Source: Orobanche coerulescens
Lineage: Eukaryota; Streptophyta; Magnoliopsida; Lamiales; Orobanchaceae
Assembly: GCA_033398695.1 (NCBI GenBank)
Contig: CM065809.1
Coordinates: forward strand, 175,698,501 to 175,762,500
DNA length: 64,000 nucleotides
Reading direction: 5' to 3'
Part shown: piece after piece, positions 10,699-22,215 of the stretch
Position numbering within the stretch: position 1 is the first letter of the stretch
Layout of the letters: the number at the start of each line of letters is the position of its first letter
The notes under the pieces: model-generated
The model's input: only the letters and a program-made list of their open reading frames with translations
Database searches by the model: none
What the model was told of the DNA's origin: nothing
Program-made: the position numbers and the translations under genes

Positions 10699-12671
10699 TG
10701 TAATATCCGTACTTTTCTTATTTTGGTAATTTCCATTTTTGGAGCTTTTTTATTTTATTTTTAGCGACTCGCTTGTAACTGTTTCAATATTTGGAGAATG
10801 TTTAATTCTTTACATTTTGTCATCCGAGCTTGTTTCGAGATTGTTTTACACGATTTTATATTTAGTGTTAGTATTCTCCGTTCGTTGACTCGTTCTGTAC
10901 GATTGTGGTGTGAAACTGTGGTTTTAGATTATGTGTGAATTCGTTTAATGTCGATAGACATGTTGTAAGTTTCAGCACAGTTGTTCGTCTCCGTATCGTA
11001 GTTTTTGGCCATTTTGGGTCGTTTTGTAATTTCCTAAAGGTTTGGGGCAATTTACCTTTATGGTCGTTTTTCTAACCATCGGGTGATTGTGATCGTGTTT
11101 CCGTTTTAGTACTTAAGCTCGTTGTCTCGAATCTTTCGCAAGTTACTCTTGTTTTGTAATTTCATCGCCTCGTGTTTCCACCGTATTCTTTATTTTCAAA
11201 CTGTTCAGAATCTGCCCTGGGACTGTATTGGTTGTTACGTACGTTAAGGCCCTATCCTTACGTACGTAACGACCTTGGAAAAATTGGTCAGGGAATTTTG
11301 CATTTTTCGTTACGTACGCAACGGAATAAATCCTTACGTACGTTAATCCTTATGGATTACGTATGTAAGCCAGCCTGGGTTTAAAAACCCAGGAACAGAC
11401 CAGATTTGCCCACTTTTCTTTCTTCTTCTCCTCCTGCGTGACTTGGGCGATTTTTGGGCGACCCTTGTGCGATTTCTAAGTCTTCCACTATCTAGTAATC
11501 ATCTTCCTTGAAATTGTGGAGTAGTTTGGCATCGCCAAATCATCCTTTTGTCGTCGATCCGAGGTAAATCGCTAGAACCCTAGATTTTTGGGAAATTGGG
11601 GGTTTCTTTTTAATCCTTCAATTTTAATCGTAAATTGAGTAAATGAGTTGAGTATAATTTTCCTACCACCAATACATGTTTTTCCTACGAGATTATGGGT
11701 TATACTTGAATCATTGAAAATAGAGAGGATTGGAGTTGCGATCCGCCCTCATTGAATATGATGTTGGTATAATCGTGTCGTAAGCCGGGTTTTCTGGCGT
11801 ATTTCCATTTGATTTTCTGATCGTACTATTGTTGATAGTTATTGTACAACTTATTTAGGTCCGAAGCCTCCGAATTTCTTCGTTGGTGGTCTTTTACCTT
11901 CTCGAAACGATCCGTCATGTCTCAAAGGCAAGTAACTCTTACGAACTTAATATCTTGAATGTGCAAACTAGTGTATATGAGTGTTGAGAGAGTTATGTTC
12001 ACTCTGGGACGGTCCGACGGGGCCTCGGGGGAATCCGCGCATGGTTGGGTTCACGAACTTTTGGGTTAACCACTCCGGGAGGGTCTATCGGGGCCTCAGA
12101 GGGATTCGCGCATGGTCGGGTCCATGGTTAATCGGGAGGATTGTGTTTTGTAATACATTGTAGATTTTGCATTTCCGGAAATCATTATCTTATGTGTCTT
12201 GAAATTATCGATGCATATGCTTTGATATTGTAAGATGTTAGAATTCGTTTGTGTTACTTGCACTAGCTATTCCACGGCTAACCCCATTTGGGGGAAATAC
12301 GTTTCATGTATTTCAGGTTCAAAGAATGGGACTGGACGAGCACCGGGACAGTACGACGATGAAGGGCAGGCGTGATACTGCGGAATGTCTAGATGTCTTA
12401 ATTTTCTTTTAGTCTGGATGTAAAACTTCATATTTTGTTTTAACTAATAGACGGTACTCGAGTACTGTAGGAGTTATTTCTTTTGTGGTTGATCACGTTG
12501 AACTTGTCGTCTTTGTGTTTTTGATTTTAGGTGTTGTTTTTGGGAAATTTATGGATAAATGTCTGGAGAGTCTGATGTTGTTGTTGTGGATGTCGTATAT
12601 TTTAGCCTTGTGAGTTCCTAGACGGGATTCACGGCGCTGTGACATACTCCAAATATCTTGGGGGTGTTACA
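10699..12671 (+). repeat. 5' LTR of element C
   Basis: It starts TGTAATATCCGTAC and ends GGGGGTGTTACA. The U3 holds five palindromes (11233-11372), then TTTAAAAA at about 11378 where the 3' LTR has TATAAAAA. A pair of GGTCCGACGGGGCC-type units lies at about 12008 and 12085. No gene is supported inside. Confidence 0.93.
11233..11372 (+). promoter_or_regulatory. U3 palindrome array, 5' LTR of element C
   Basis: Five copies: GTTACGTACGTTAAG, CCTTACGTACGTAAC, CGTTACGTACGCAAC, CCTTACGTACGTTAA and GATTACGTATGTAAG. The TATA-like sequence TTTAAAAA follows within about 10 bp of the last copy. Confidence 0.65.
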
Positions 12672-12676
12672 GAATA

Positions 12677-12697
12677 TGGTATCGGAGCCTGGGTTTA
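12677..12697 (+). other. Primer binding site of element C
   Basis: TGGTATCGGAGCCTGGGTTT lies 5 bases after the LTR end and resembles the initiator tRNA-Met complement TGGTATCAGAGCCAGGTT. Confidence 0.8.
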
Positions 12698-12885
12698 TGG
12701 ATACCTAGGATGTTGGTCTTTTGGGTCTAGTCACGTTGTTGTAAGCACAGTATCATCGCGCTGCCATCATCTTAGTACAACCGGTACTCGTAAGAATCTC
12801 TTAACTTATTGTTTTTACTATTTTGTTTCTCGATTCCATAATTTGGGAACTGGTCACCATGATGGTTATCTCCTGAGCTGTACTT

Positions 12886-13590
12886 ATGATTCTTTTATTT
12901 CTATTCCTTAGAATATTAGCCGGTAGAGGACGCGGACGCGGACGCGGTCACGGACGCGGTCGAGGGCGTGGCGCAGCCGGTGTGGCGGCTATGTCTCTCG
13001 GTTCGGATGCTGGATCGACTACTCCCACTTTTTCGAATCCAGTTCACCCTAGTACCGATGGTCAGCAAGACCAGACGGCCGGTATGGGAGACTTTGTAGG
13101 AAACAATGCGGGTGTTGGTGTGGCCACTATACTACAACAAGTGGCTAACCAAATGGCACTCCTGACCCAAGCAGTTCAGCTTAATAATCCACCTCCTGTG
13201 GAGAATGCTGGGGCAGAGAGATGGCCTCAGGCCGTGATCCGTATGCGTCCTCCTCAGTTCATTGGTGCTACGGATCCGATAGGCTGGGAAGCGTGGATCA
13301 ATGAGATGAATAAGGTGTTTGTGGCGGTAAACTGTCCGGAGGCGCGGAAAGTACCAATTGCGCAGTACTTTCTGACGAGAGACGCAGCTAACTGGTGGCA
13401 AGCGGTTGTGCCTCAGGACCGCGAAGTTTCATGGGACGAGTTTAAAGAATTAATGGAGGACGAGTATTGCCCGTGGCCTGTTCAGGAGGCCAAAATCCGA
13501 TCCTTTTATGAGGCTAACCTCAAGACATTCCAGTATCTCAGGCGATCATCGAGTATAACCAACAACTTAATCATGTCAAGGGGCAAGTGA
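12886..13590 (+). pseudogene. gag of element C, N-terminal part
   Basis: An RG-repeat N-terminus (GRGRGRGRGHGRGRGRG) leads into the capsid domain, with VATILQQVANQMALL, RWPQAVIRMRPPQFIGATDP and QYFLTRDAANWWQAVVP. A start codon is not obvious: the position expected for ATG-GCC-GGT reads ATTAGCCGG at about 12913, so the initiator may be lost. A one-base frame change near 13535 moves the frame from this ORF to the next one (13587 onward), which continues the same Gag. Confidence 0.85.
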
Positions 13591-15863
13591 GAGAAGAGAG
13601 AGATAAGATCCGCCATTTTGATATGCGGATGAAACCCAGGATTCGACACTACATGGCTGGGTTTGCTTGTACTACACTGAAGGAGTATCAGGGAAAAGCT
13701 TTGACCTATGATATGTCATTCGTGGGTACGGAGACGACTAGTGAGGGAAAAAAACAAAAGACCTCAGGAAACTTTTCGGGTAACAAGAATAACAACCAGC
13801 AGAGGTCTCAGTCGGCGAACTACCGATCCGGGAAGTCTCACCGTACATCAGGAAGCAATCGAAATTTTAGAGCTGGTCCTAATGCATCCAACCGGACTGT
13901 GACATATTTTAATTGTGGCCAGCAGGGCCATATCAGTCGTGAATGTGATCTGCCTCACCTGAAGTGCTATAGTTGCGGCCAGACGGGCCATAGAGCTGCA
14001 TATTGTACTGAGGGAGAGAAGACTCTTGGAGCTCCGACATCTGCTCCTACGCCGGGAGAACCAAGCGTCAATCAGAAGTCGTCAACCGGTCAGCCGTCTC
14101 CGGGTTTCGGTCGGGGTCGAGGACGGGGTCAGCCCATTAGAGGGGGAGCCTCCGGCGCTGGTTCAGTTCAGCCACGTGTTTATGAAATGAGGAGAGCGGA
14201 CGATCCAGAGGCTACTGTGGCTACAAGTACCGTTCATCTCCCCTCTCATCCAGTTAGAGTGCTTTTCGATTCTGGTGTTTCGCATTCATTCATCTATTTG
14301 GATTGTGTGCATCGAGTGAATATTGTATGTTTGACTGTCTGCGAACCGTTTGTGGTTAAATTGCCTAGTGGGGATAGAATTGTGGGGAATAGAGAGGTTA
14401 GAGATTGCCCAGTAATGATCGCGGATAGAGTGTGGCTTTCGAACTTAATAGTCGTTGATATCGTTGATGAGGATTTAATCCTCGGGGACGACTGGCTTTA
14501 TAGACATGGCGCAGTAATGAATTATCGCACGAGAAATATATCGATGTTGGCCGAGGATGGTACCGAGCACTCGTTCGTAGGACACCGGAGGAAGGGTCAG
14601 AAATTATTAATCAGTGCTATGAAGGCGGCGAAACTCATTAGGGACGGATGCATAGGATATTGGTGTTACGCTACGAGAGTAGAGAACGAGAAGGGCGAAT
14701 TTTCTTCCATTCCAGTGGTAAACGAGTTTTCAGATGTTTTTCCGGATGATTTGCCAGGACTACCACCGGAGCGGGAGATCGAGTTCACGATTGATTTAGA
14801 ATCGAGTGCATCCCCGATCTCTAAGGCGCCGTACCGTATGGAACCTTCAGAAATGCAGGAACTGAAGAGTCAGTTGGGGGAACTGTTAGAGAAAGGATAT
14901 ATCAGACCTAGTGCCTCACCTTGGGGTGCGCCAGTCCTGTTTGTGAGGAAGAAAGACGATTCACTGCGTTTATGTATCGATTATCGGGAACTAAACAAAG
15001 TGACCATTAAAAATAAATATCCTTTGCCTCGTATAGACGATTTGTTCGACCAGTTACAGGGAGCTACCGTGTTTTCAAAAATTGATTTGAAATCTGGATA
15101 CTATCAGCTTCGGGTGAGGGAGTCCGACATTCCTAAGACTGCTTTTCGCACGAGGTATGGGCACTACGAGTTTGTGGTTATTCCGTTCGGGCTGACCAAC
15201 GCGCCAGCAGTATTTATGCAGCTAATGAATAAGATATTCATCGAGCATCTAGATAAATGCGTGGTCGTTTTTATAGATGATATCTTAGTTTATTCTCGTG
15301 ATGAAGAGGCACATGCTCAGCATTTGCGACTAGTGTTGGAGATTCTGAGAGCTCAGCGTCTGTACGCGAAGTTCTCGAAGTGTGAGTTTTGGATGATGGA
15401 GGTTATGTTTCTAGGACATGTGGTTTCAGCTGAAGGGGTTCGTGTAGATCCCCAGAAAATCGAAGCAGTGTTAGATTGGGCACCGCCTAAGAACGCGAAA
15501 GAGGTTCGTAGCTTTTTGGGACTTGCTGGGTATTATAGACGATTCGTCGAGGGGTTTTCTAAACTTGCTCGACCGCTTACTCAGTTACTCCAGAAGTCCG
15601 AGAAGTTCGAATGGAATGAGGAGAGGCAACGGAGTTTCGAAGAACTGAAAAGGCGTTTGACTACGGCACCGGTGTTAGCCTTGCCTCAAGGGAATGGTGG
15701 GTTTTCGGTTTATAATGATGCTTCAGGCCAGGGACTCGGGTGTGTTCTAATGCAGCACGATAGGACTATAGCGTTTGCGTCGCGACAATTGAAACCGTAC
15801 GAGATGAATTATCCTACGCACGATCTGGAGTTAGCTGCAGTGGTGTTTGCACTAAAAATCTGA
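13587..15863 (+). pseudogene. gag C-terminus, protease, reverse transcriptase and part of RNase H of element C
   Basis: This 758-codon frame begins in Gag ([18 protein letters not shown]). It has two CCHC knuckles ([12 protein letters not shown] region and [14 protein letters not shown]), then an aspartic protease with [12 protein letters not shown] (active-site DSG at about 14267). The RT is complete through [35 protein letters not shown], and catalytic FIDDILVYS at about 15270, as in plant gypsy RTs. RNase H starts [16 protein letters not shown]. The frame stops at 15861-15863, where a TGA replaces the conserved Trp codon of the [11 protein letters not shown] region. Homologous sequence goes on in frame. 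Confidence 0.9.
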
Positions 15864-17610
15864 CGCCACTATCTATACGGTTCTCCGTTCCGAATTTATA
15901 CCGATCATAAGAGCTTGAAGTACATCTTCAGCCAGAGAGAGCTGAATATGAGACAGCGTCGCTGGTTAGAACTAATAAAAGACTACGATTTGGAGATCCT
16001 TTATCACCCAGGAAAAGCCAATGTTGTGGTAGACGCGCTGAGTCGGAAACCGGTATCACTCCAGATGCTTGAGATTCTCACACCACAAGCGAAGATTCGA
16101 CGGGAACTTATTGAACAAGGAATCGAAGTATAGATTCAGCGAGTGCAGGGCCAGTTACGTACCCTCGAGATTACTCCGTCATTGGTGGATGACATCAAAG
16201 GGGGGTAGAGTAATGACCCGATGATCAGTCATCTGAAGGTGGATACAGAAAGAGGGAAAGCCCCCGGCTTTTGGGTTCACGAGGACGGTAGTTTGAGGTC
16301 TCAAGGGAGACTCTGCATTCCGAATGATTTAGACTTTAAACAGAAAATACTTCGAGAAGCTCATGCTACCCCTTACTCTATCCATCCCGGAGCGAGTAAG
16401 ATGTATAAAGACCTTAAAAAGAGTTTCTGGTGGAGTAATATGAAAAGGGATGTTTCGGAGTTTGTAGCACGGTGTTTGACATGCCAACAAGTCAAGATTG
16501 AGCATCAGAGACCAGCCAGACTGTTGAAGCCGCTTCCTATTCCCAAGTGGAAGTGGGAAGACATTTCCATGAAATTCATCACAGGGATGCCGATGACGAA
16601 AATCGGGATGAATATGATTTAGGTGATTGTCGACCGATTGACGAAATCGGCACATTTTCTTGGTATCAAGGATACATGGGGACCGGAGAGGTTAGCTCGA
16701 GTATTCATAGCAGAGATAGTACGGCTACACGGTACGCCTAAGACTATCGTATCTGATCAGGATGGTCGTTTCATCTCACATTTTTTGCAGTCGGTCCATC
16801 AGGCTTTGGGCACTGAGTTGAGATTGAGTACATCTTTCCATCCGCAGTCATATGGTCAGACGGAACGGATGATTCAGACGTTGGAGGATATGCTGCGGGC
16901 TTGTGCTTTAGATTGGGGTAGTGAGTGGGAGTTGCATCTGCCGCTGATCGAATTTACTTACAATAATAGTTGGCACGCATCGATCAAAATGGCGCCTTAC
17001 GAAGCATTATATGGTACACGGTGTAAGTCTCCGCTTTGTTGGGATGAGGCCTCAGAACTGGTGGGAACAGATCGGACATGTTAATGGAAACTAGAGAGAA
17101 GATCTCGATCATTCGAGATAGACTATTAACTGCTCAAAGTCGACAAAAATCGTATGCTGATGTTCGTCGTCGACCTTTGAGTTTGAAGTAGGGGATCATG
17201 TGTTACTCAAAGTATCGCCGACGAGAGGGGTTTACCGTTTTGGGAAGAAGGGGAAGCTCATCCCGAGGTACATTGGGCCGTTTGAGATTCTAGACAGGGT
17301 CGGTGCGATGGCTTATCGGTTGGCATTACCCCCAGCCCTTAGTCACGTTCACAGTGTGTTCCACGTTTCTCAATTGAGAAAGTACGTTCCGGACCCGAGT
17401 CACATCATCAATTATGGGGACATCGAAGTAGCGGAGGATGTCACATTTGAAGAAAGGCCGGTGAAGATCCTTGAGCATCGTGTCAAGCAACTCCGAAATA
17501 AGACTATTCCGTTGGTTAAGGTTCAGTGGTCGAGGCATGGAGTCAAAGAGGCGACTTGGGAGACCGAAGACAGCATGCGCGCTAAATATCCGGAACTTTT
17601 GACCACTTAA
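15864..17610 (+). pseudogene. RNase H end, integrase and chromodomain-like tail of element C
   Basis: Open pieces at 15915-16133, 16221-16622, 16623-17084 and 17200-17610 continue pol. RNase H ends with [10 protein letters not shown] and [18 protein letters not shown]. The integrase zinc-binding segment (AHATPYSIHPGASKMYKDL ... CLTCQQVK) is intact. The first core motif reads ISMKFITGMP where the family has ISMDF, so the first catalytic Asp is replaced by Lys. SDQDGRFIS and QTERMIQTLEDML keep the later acidic residues. The C-terminus (VKQLRNKTIPLVKVQWSRHG, EATWETEDSMRAKYPELL) is the Tekay/Del chromodomain-like segment. Stops at 16132, 16206 and 16619 and a break near 17082 make it nonfunctional. 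Confidence 0.9.
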
Positions 17611-17613
17611 ATT

Positions 17614-17645
17614 TTGGGACGAAACTTATTTCTAGAGGGGGAGAA
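17614..17645 (+). other. Polypurine tract of element C
   Basis: GGGACGAAACTTATTTCTAG is followed by AGGGGGAGAA directly before the 3' LTR start TGTAATATCC at 17646. Confidence 0.85.
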
Positions 17646-19629
17646 TGTAATATCCGTACTTTTCTTATTTTGGTAATTTCCATTTTTGGAGCTTTTTTTT
17701 TATTTTATTTTTAGCGACTCGCTTGTAACTGTTTCAATATTTGGAGAATGTTTAATTCTTTATGTTTTGTCATCCGAGCTTGTTTCAAGATTGTTTTACA
17801 CGATTTTATATTTAGTCTTAGTATTCTCCGTTCGTTGACTCGTTCTGTACGATTGTGGTGTGAAACTATGGTTTTAGATTCTGTGTGAATTCGTTTAATG
17901 TCGATAGACATGTTGTAAGTTTCGGCACAGTTGTTCATTTCCGTATCGTAGTTTTCGGCCATTTTGGGTCGTTTTGTAATTTCCTAAAGGTTTGGGGCAA
18001 TTTACCTTTATGGTCGTTTTTCTAACCATCGGGTGATTGTGATCGTGTTTCCGTTTTAGTACTGAAGCTCGTTGTCTCGAATCTTTCGCAAGTTACTCTT
18101 GTTTCGTAATTTCATCGCCTCGTGTTTCCACCGCATTCTTTATTTTCAAACTGTTCAGAATCTGCCCTGGGACTGTATTGTCTGTTACGTCGTTAAGGCC
18201 CTATCCTTACGTACGTAACAACTTTTGAAAAAAAGGTCAGGGAATTTCGTTACGTACGCAACGGAATAAATACTTACGTACGTTATGGGACTTACGTACG
18301 TTAATCCTTATGGATTACGTACGTAAGCCAGCCTGGGTATAAAAAGCCACGAACAGACCAGATTCGCCCACTTTTCTTTCTTCTTCTCCTCCTGCGTGAC
18401 TTGGGCGATTTTTGGGCGACCCTTGTGCGATTTCTAAGTCTTCCACTATCTAGTAATCATCTTCCTTGGAATTGTGGAGTAGTTTGGCATCACCAAATCA
18501 TCATTTTGTCGTCGATCCGAGGTAAATCGCTAGAACCCTAGATTTTTGGGAAATTGGGGGATTCTTTGTAATCCTTCAATTTTAATCGTAAATTGAGTAA
18601 ATGAGTTGAGTATAATTTTCCTACCACCAATACATGTTTTTCCTACGAGATTATGAGTTATACTTGAATCATTGAAAATAGAGAGGATTGGAGTTGCGAT
18701 CCGCCCTCATTGAATATGATGTTGGTATAATCGTGTCGTAGGCCGGGTTTTCGGGCGTATTTCCATTTGATTTTCTGATCGTACTATTGTTGATAGTTAT
18801 TGTACAACTTATTTAGGTCTGAAGCCTCCGAATTTCTTCGTTGGTGGTCTTTTACCTTCTCGAAACAATCCGTCATGTCTCAAAGGCAAGTAACTCTTAT
18901 GAACTTAATATCTTGAATGTGCAAAGTAGTGTATATGAGTGTTGAAAGAGTTATGTTCACTCCGGGACGGTCCGACGGGGCCTCGGGGGAATCCGCGCAT
19001 GGTTGGGTTCACGAACTTTTGGGTTAACCACTCCGGGAGGGTCTATCGGGGCCTCGGAGGGATTCGCGCATGATCGGGTCCATGGTTAATCGGGAGGATT
19101 GTGTTTTGTGATACATTGTAGATTTTACATTTCCGGAAATCATTATCTTATGTGTCTTGAAATTATCGATGCATATGCTTTGATATTGTAAGATGTTAGA
19201 ATTCGTTTGTGTTACTTGCACTAGCTATTCCACGGCTAACCCCATTTGGGGGGAATACGTTTCATGTATCTCAGGTTCAAAGAATGGGACTAGACGAGCA
19301 CCGGGACAGTACGACGATGACGGGCAGGCGTGATACTGCGGAATGTCTAGATGTCTTAATTTTCTTTGAGTCTGGATGTAAAACTTCATATTTTATTTTA
19401 ACTAATAGACGGTACTCGAGTACTGTAGGAGTTATTTATTTTGTGGTTGATCACGTTGAACTTGTCGTCTTTGTGTTTTTGATTTTGGGTGTTGTTTTTG
19501 GGAAATTTATGGATAAATGTCTGGAGAGTCTGATGTTGTTGTTGTGGATGTCGTATATTTTAGCCTTGTGAGTTCCTAGACGGGATTCACGGCGCTGTGA
19601 CATACTCCAAATATCTTGGGGGTGTTACA
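17646..19629 (+). repeat. 3' LTR of element C
   Basis: It runs TGTAATATCCG to GGGGGTGTTACA and aligns along its length with 10699-12671. Differences include an extra palindrome unit in U3 and a proper TATAAAAA at 18338 instead of TTTAAAAA. GGTCCGACGGGGCC-type units lie at about 18968 and 19040. Confidence 0.93.
18183..18345 (+). promoter_or_regulatory. U3 palindrome array and TATA box, 3' LTR of element C
   Basis: Five full palindromes plus one shortened copy (GTTACGTCGTTAAG) lie in 146 bp, one unit (CTTACGTACGTTATGGGA) more than in the 5' LTR. TATAAAAA starts at 18338, about 10 bp after the last unit. Confidence 0.65.
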
Positions 19630-19634
19630 TTAAC

Positions 19635-19907
19635 AACCCGAAACTCACAACATGAACAACTTAACCATACGAACTCATCGAAACAAAGAAACAATGAAAT
19701 TGAACGAGTTTTACGAGAAACGAACATACATGCGACAAAACATAACTCATAACGAAAATACGTAAAAACATCTCCGAAACTCGTCCAGATGGAAAAACTC
19801 CAAGAACAAAATAGATTCAAAATGTCGAAACGGCTACAAGCGAATCGATAAAAATAGACATGCATTAAAAATAGAAATGCTAAAATTGGAAAGGTACGAA
19901 TATTACA
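19635..19907 (-). repeat. Solo LTR B1 of element B, right portion (U3 start)
   Basis: It continues the LTR interrupted at 10698 (AACCCGAAACTCACAAC...) and ends GGTACGAATATTACA, the reverse of the LTR start TGTAATATTCG. The equivalent sequence in the other LTR copy is 35875-36141. CAAAG follows at 19908. Confidence 0.85.
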
Positions 19908-19994
19908 CAAAGCATCCAATGATAGTAGCTCGTCTAAAAGGGAAGATAAATGTCATAGATGTGGCATGGTTGGGCATTGGTCACGTAAATGTCG
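19908..19994 (+). pseudogene. Displaced 87-bp duplicate of the copia element E gag knuckle region
   Basis: CAAAGCATCCAATGATAG through TGTCATAGATGTGGCATGG to TCACG...TGTCG equals 36142-36228 except for two substitutions (GTAGCT/GTAACT, GTAAAT/GTACAT). It encodes part of the CCHC knuckle (CHRCGMVGHWSR). At 19994 it is fused to mid-LTR sequence of element B. It marks the joint of a tandem duplication. Confidence 0.85.
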
Positions 19995-20408
19995 AAGCTA
20001 AGTGCTGAAAGTAGATACAATTCTGACTACCGGGGAATCCGAAATACGACAAAAAAGATAAAATTTTCTTAAACTTATAGGAAATTATAAAATGGCCCAA
20101 ATGTCCGAAAATCACGGTACAACGTCGGATTAACAACCCAAAATTCACAATATGAACAACTCAACCATACGAACTCATGGAAACAAAGAAACAACAAAAT
20201 CGAATGAGTTTTACGAAAAACGAACATACATGCGACAAAACATAACTCAAAATTAAAATACGTAAAAACATCTCCGAAACTCGTCTAAATGGAAAAACTA
20301 CAAGAACAAAATAGATTCAAAATGTCGAAACGGTTACAAGCAAGTTGATAAAAATAGACATGCACCAAAAATGGAAACTGCTAAAAATGGAAAGGTACGA
20401 ATATTACA
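19995..20408 (-). repeat. Partial LTR (U3 start) of the second copy of element B
   Basis: It starts abruptly at AAGCTAAGTGCTGAAAG, a point inside the LTR (compare 10560 and 35729), and runs to GAATATTACA at 20408. Then comes TTCTCCCC, the reverse of the polypurine tract. It is the 3' LTR of B2 missing everything 3' of this point. Confidence 0.8.
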
Positions 20409-21880
20409 TTCTCCCCATCTAAAAAGAAGTTTCGTCCCAAAACTTAAGAATCAAAAAGCTCGGGGTGTCTCGTACGCACATCCTCCTCCAATTCCCACGT
20501 TGCTTCCTTTACTACATGCCTCGACCATTGCATTTTAACCAAGAGATGGTTTTGTGCCTTAACTATTTATCTCGACGTTCCAAAATCCTCAATGGCCTCT
20601 CCTCAAACGTAACGTTCTTCTCGATCTCAACCTACCTGAAGTCAATAACGTGAGTCGGGTCTGGAACATACTTCCTCAACTCGGAAACGTGAAATACACT
20701 ATCACATGGCTCAACGACGGAGGTAACGCCAATCGTAAGCTAACTCGCCAACTCTCTCCAATATCTCGTAAGGTCCAATATACCTTGGACTAAGCTTCCC
20801 CTTTTTCCCAAAACAAAAAACTCCCTTCGACGGAGACACTCTCAACAAGACATGATCCCCTACCTCAAACTCCAAGGGTCGACGCCTAACATCCGCATAA
20901 TGTAACACCCCCAGATTTAACCGAAAATATTACAGCGCCGTGGGCCCCGAGATGGAACCCACAAGGCTAAAAGAATTCTTCGCAAATATTTACAAATGCC
21001 CAAGAGGCCAACGACGGTACTATCTTTAAAAATTCACAAAGACTTATGAAATCCATTATAAAAAATTGTCGTAAAAACTCATTTGAAATTGCAAGGCCAA
21101 ACGGCCGACACTCAAAAGTTTAGAAAACGATTTCCAAAGTAACCTCAGTTACCAGATACCAAAAGAGAATTTCAAAATACTCACGCAGCGGAAAAAGACC
21201 AACCATAAAGATACTCTAGCAGTGGAATACAAGAACCAATCAAGAAACTCAATGCACAAAACATGTCCTAGCCAGTATCCTCCGGGAAGCTCATCTCTTC
21301 ACGACCGCTACAAGCTCGATACTCCAGGAACCTAAAAAGAAATCCCACGACGGGGTCAGTCATAATATCCAACAATGATAATCGTCACATCACATTAATA
21401 ATTACATACCAATGAGAATACAACATAAGAATACGACCAACGTAATCTTACCGCCATAACTTTGCTTACTCAAGTAATTCTCATCAGAATAACCATTATC
21501 ACATTTCACATCCTGTACTCGATTAACCAATAAACTCGAACATAATATATGTATTGTACCTCATAAATACTCAAGGTTCTCAAACTATCATAACCAACCC
21601 AAGATACGGAAATATACCATTTCTGACCAATACGATCCATCGGATAGCATCATCAAATCCCCAAACGATAACCGATTGTCCATCACAAGACGGATACCAA
21701 AGCAAATACGGAACATACCTCGAGATATGGAGTGCCACGACGATCATATCAGTCTAATTCGAGATCAGATCAATGCAATACGGACACGGTCCTAACACAA
21801 GACCTACAAATGCATACTCATATGACCACGTCAATATGATCACAACAATAATAATCATGTATACTCAATAGAAATCGGAC

Positions 21881-22215
21881 GATCCAGCGCCCTCAGCATA
21901 GATCCCTTTATTGATCCTATCAGATCAGCATAAGGTGGATAACCAACAATACACATATGAACAACAACACATGATAAAATCAATGATGCGAATTCACGAG
22001 ATTCCATCAACACAATACTGGTAATCCAACGATCCAGCGCCCTCAGCATAGATCCCCATGATGATCCCGTCGAACCAACGCATGGTGGAAAACCTATCCA
22101 ACGATCCAGCGCCCTCAGCATAGATCCTCATGATGATCCCGTCGAACCAACGCTTGGTGGACATTCGATCCAGCGCCCCCAGCATAGATCCTCATGATCC
22201 CATCGGATCATTTAC
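21881..22215 (-). repeat. Four tandem GATCCAGCGCCCTCAGC units in solo LTR D
   Basis: Copies start at 21881, 22031, 22103 and 22167, each about 65-70 bp long with spacing from 64 to 150 bp. They share GATCCAGCGCCCTCAGCATA and then GATGATCCCGTCGAACCAAC. On the minus strand the core GGTTCGACGGGATC resembles the GGTCCGACGGGGCC pair of the other Tekay LTRs. Confidence 0.75.

Larger units (their letters stand above)
10699..19629 (+). mobile_element. Element C: complete Tekay/Del-clade Ty3/gypsy chromovirus
   Basis: It has two similar LTRs (10699-12671 and 17646-19629), a primer binding site, gag-pol with a C-terminal chromodomain-like segment, and a polypurine tract. TTAAC lies on both sides (10694-10698 and 19630-19634). 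Removing the element restores the minus-strand LTR of element B. The LTRs differ by scattered substitutions (4 in the first 180 aligned bases plus a T-run length change), so the insertion is fairly young but not brand new. Coding regions carry several stops and a frameshift. Confidence 0.93.
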
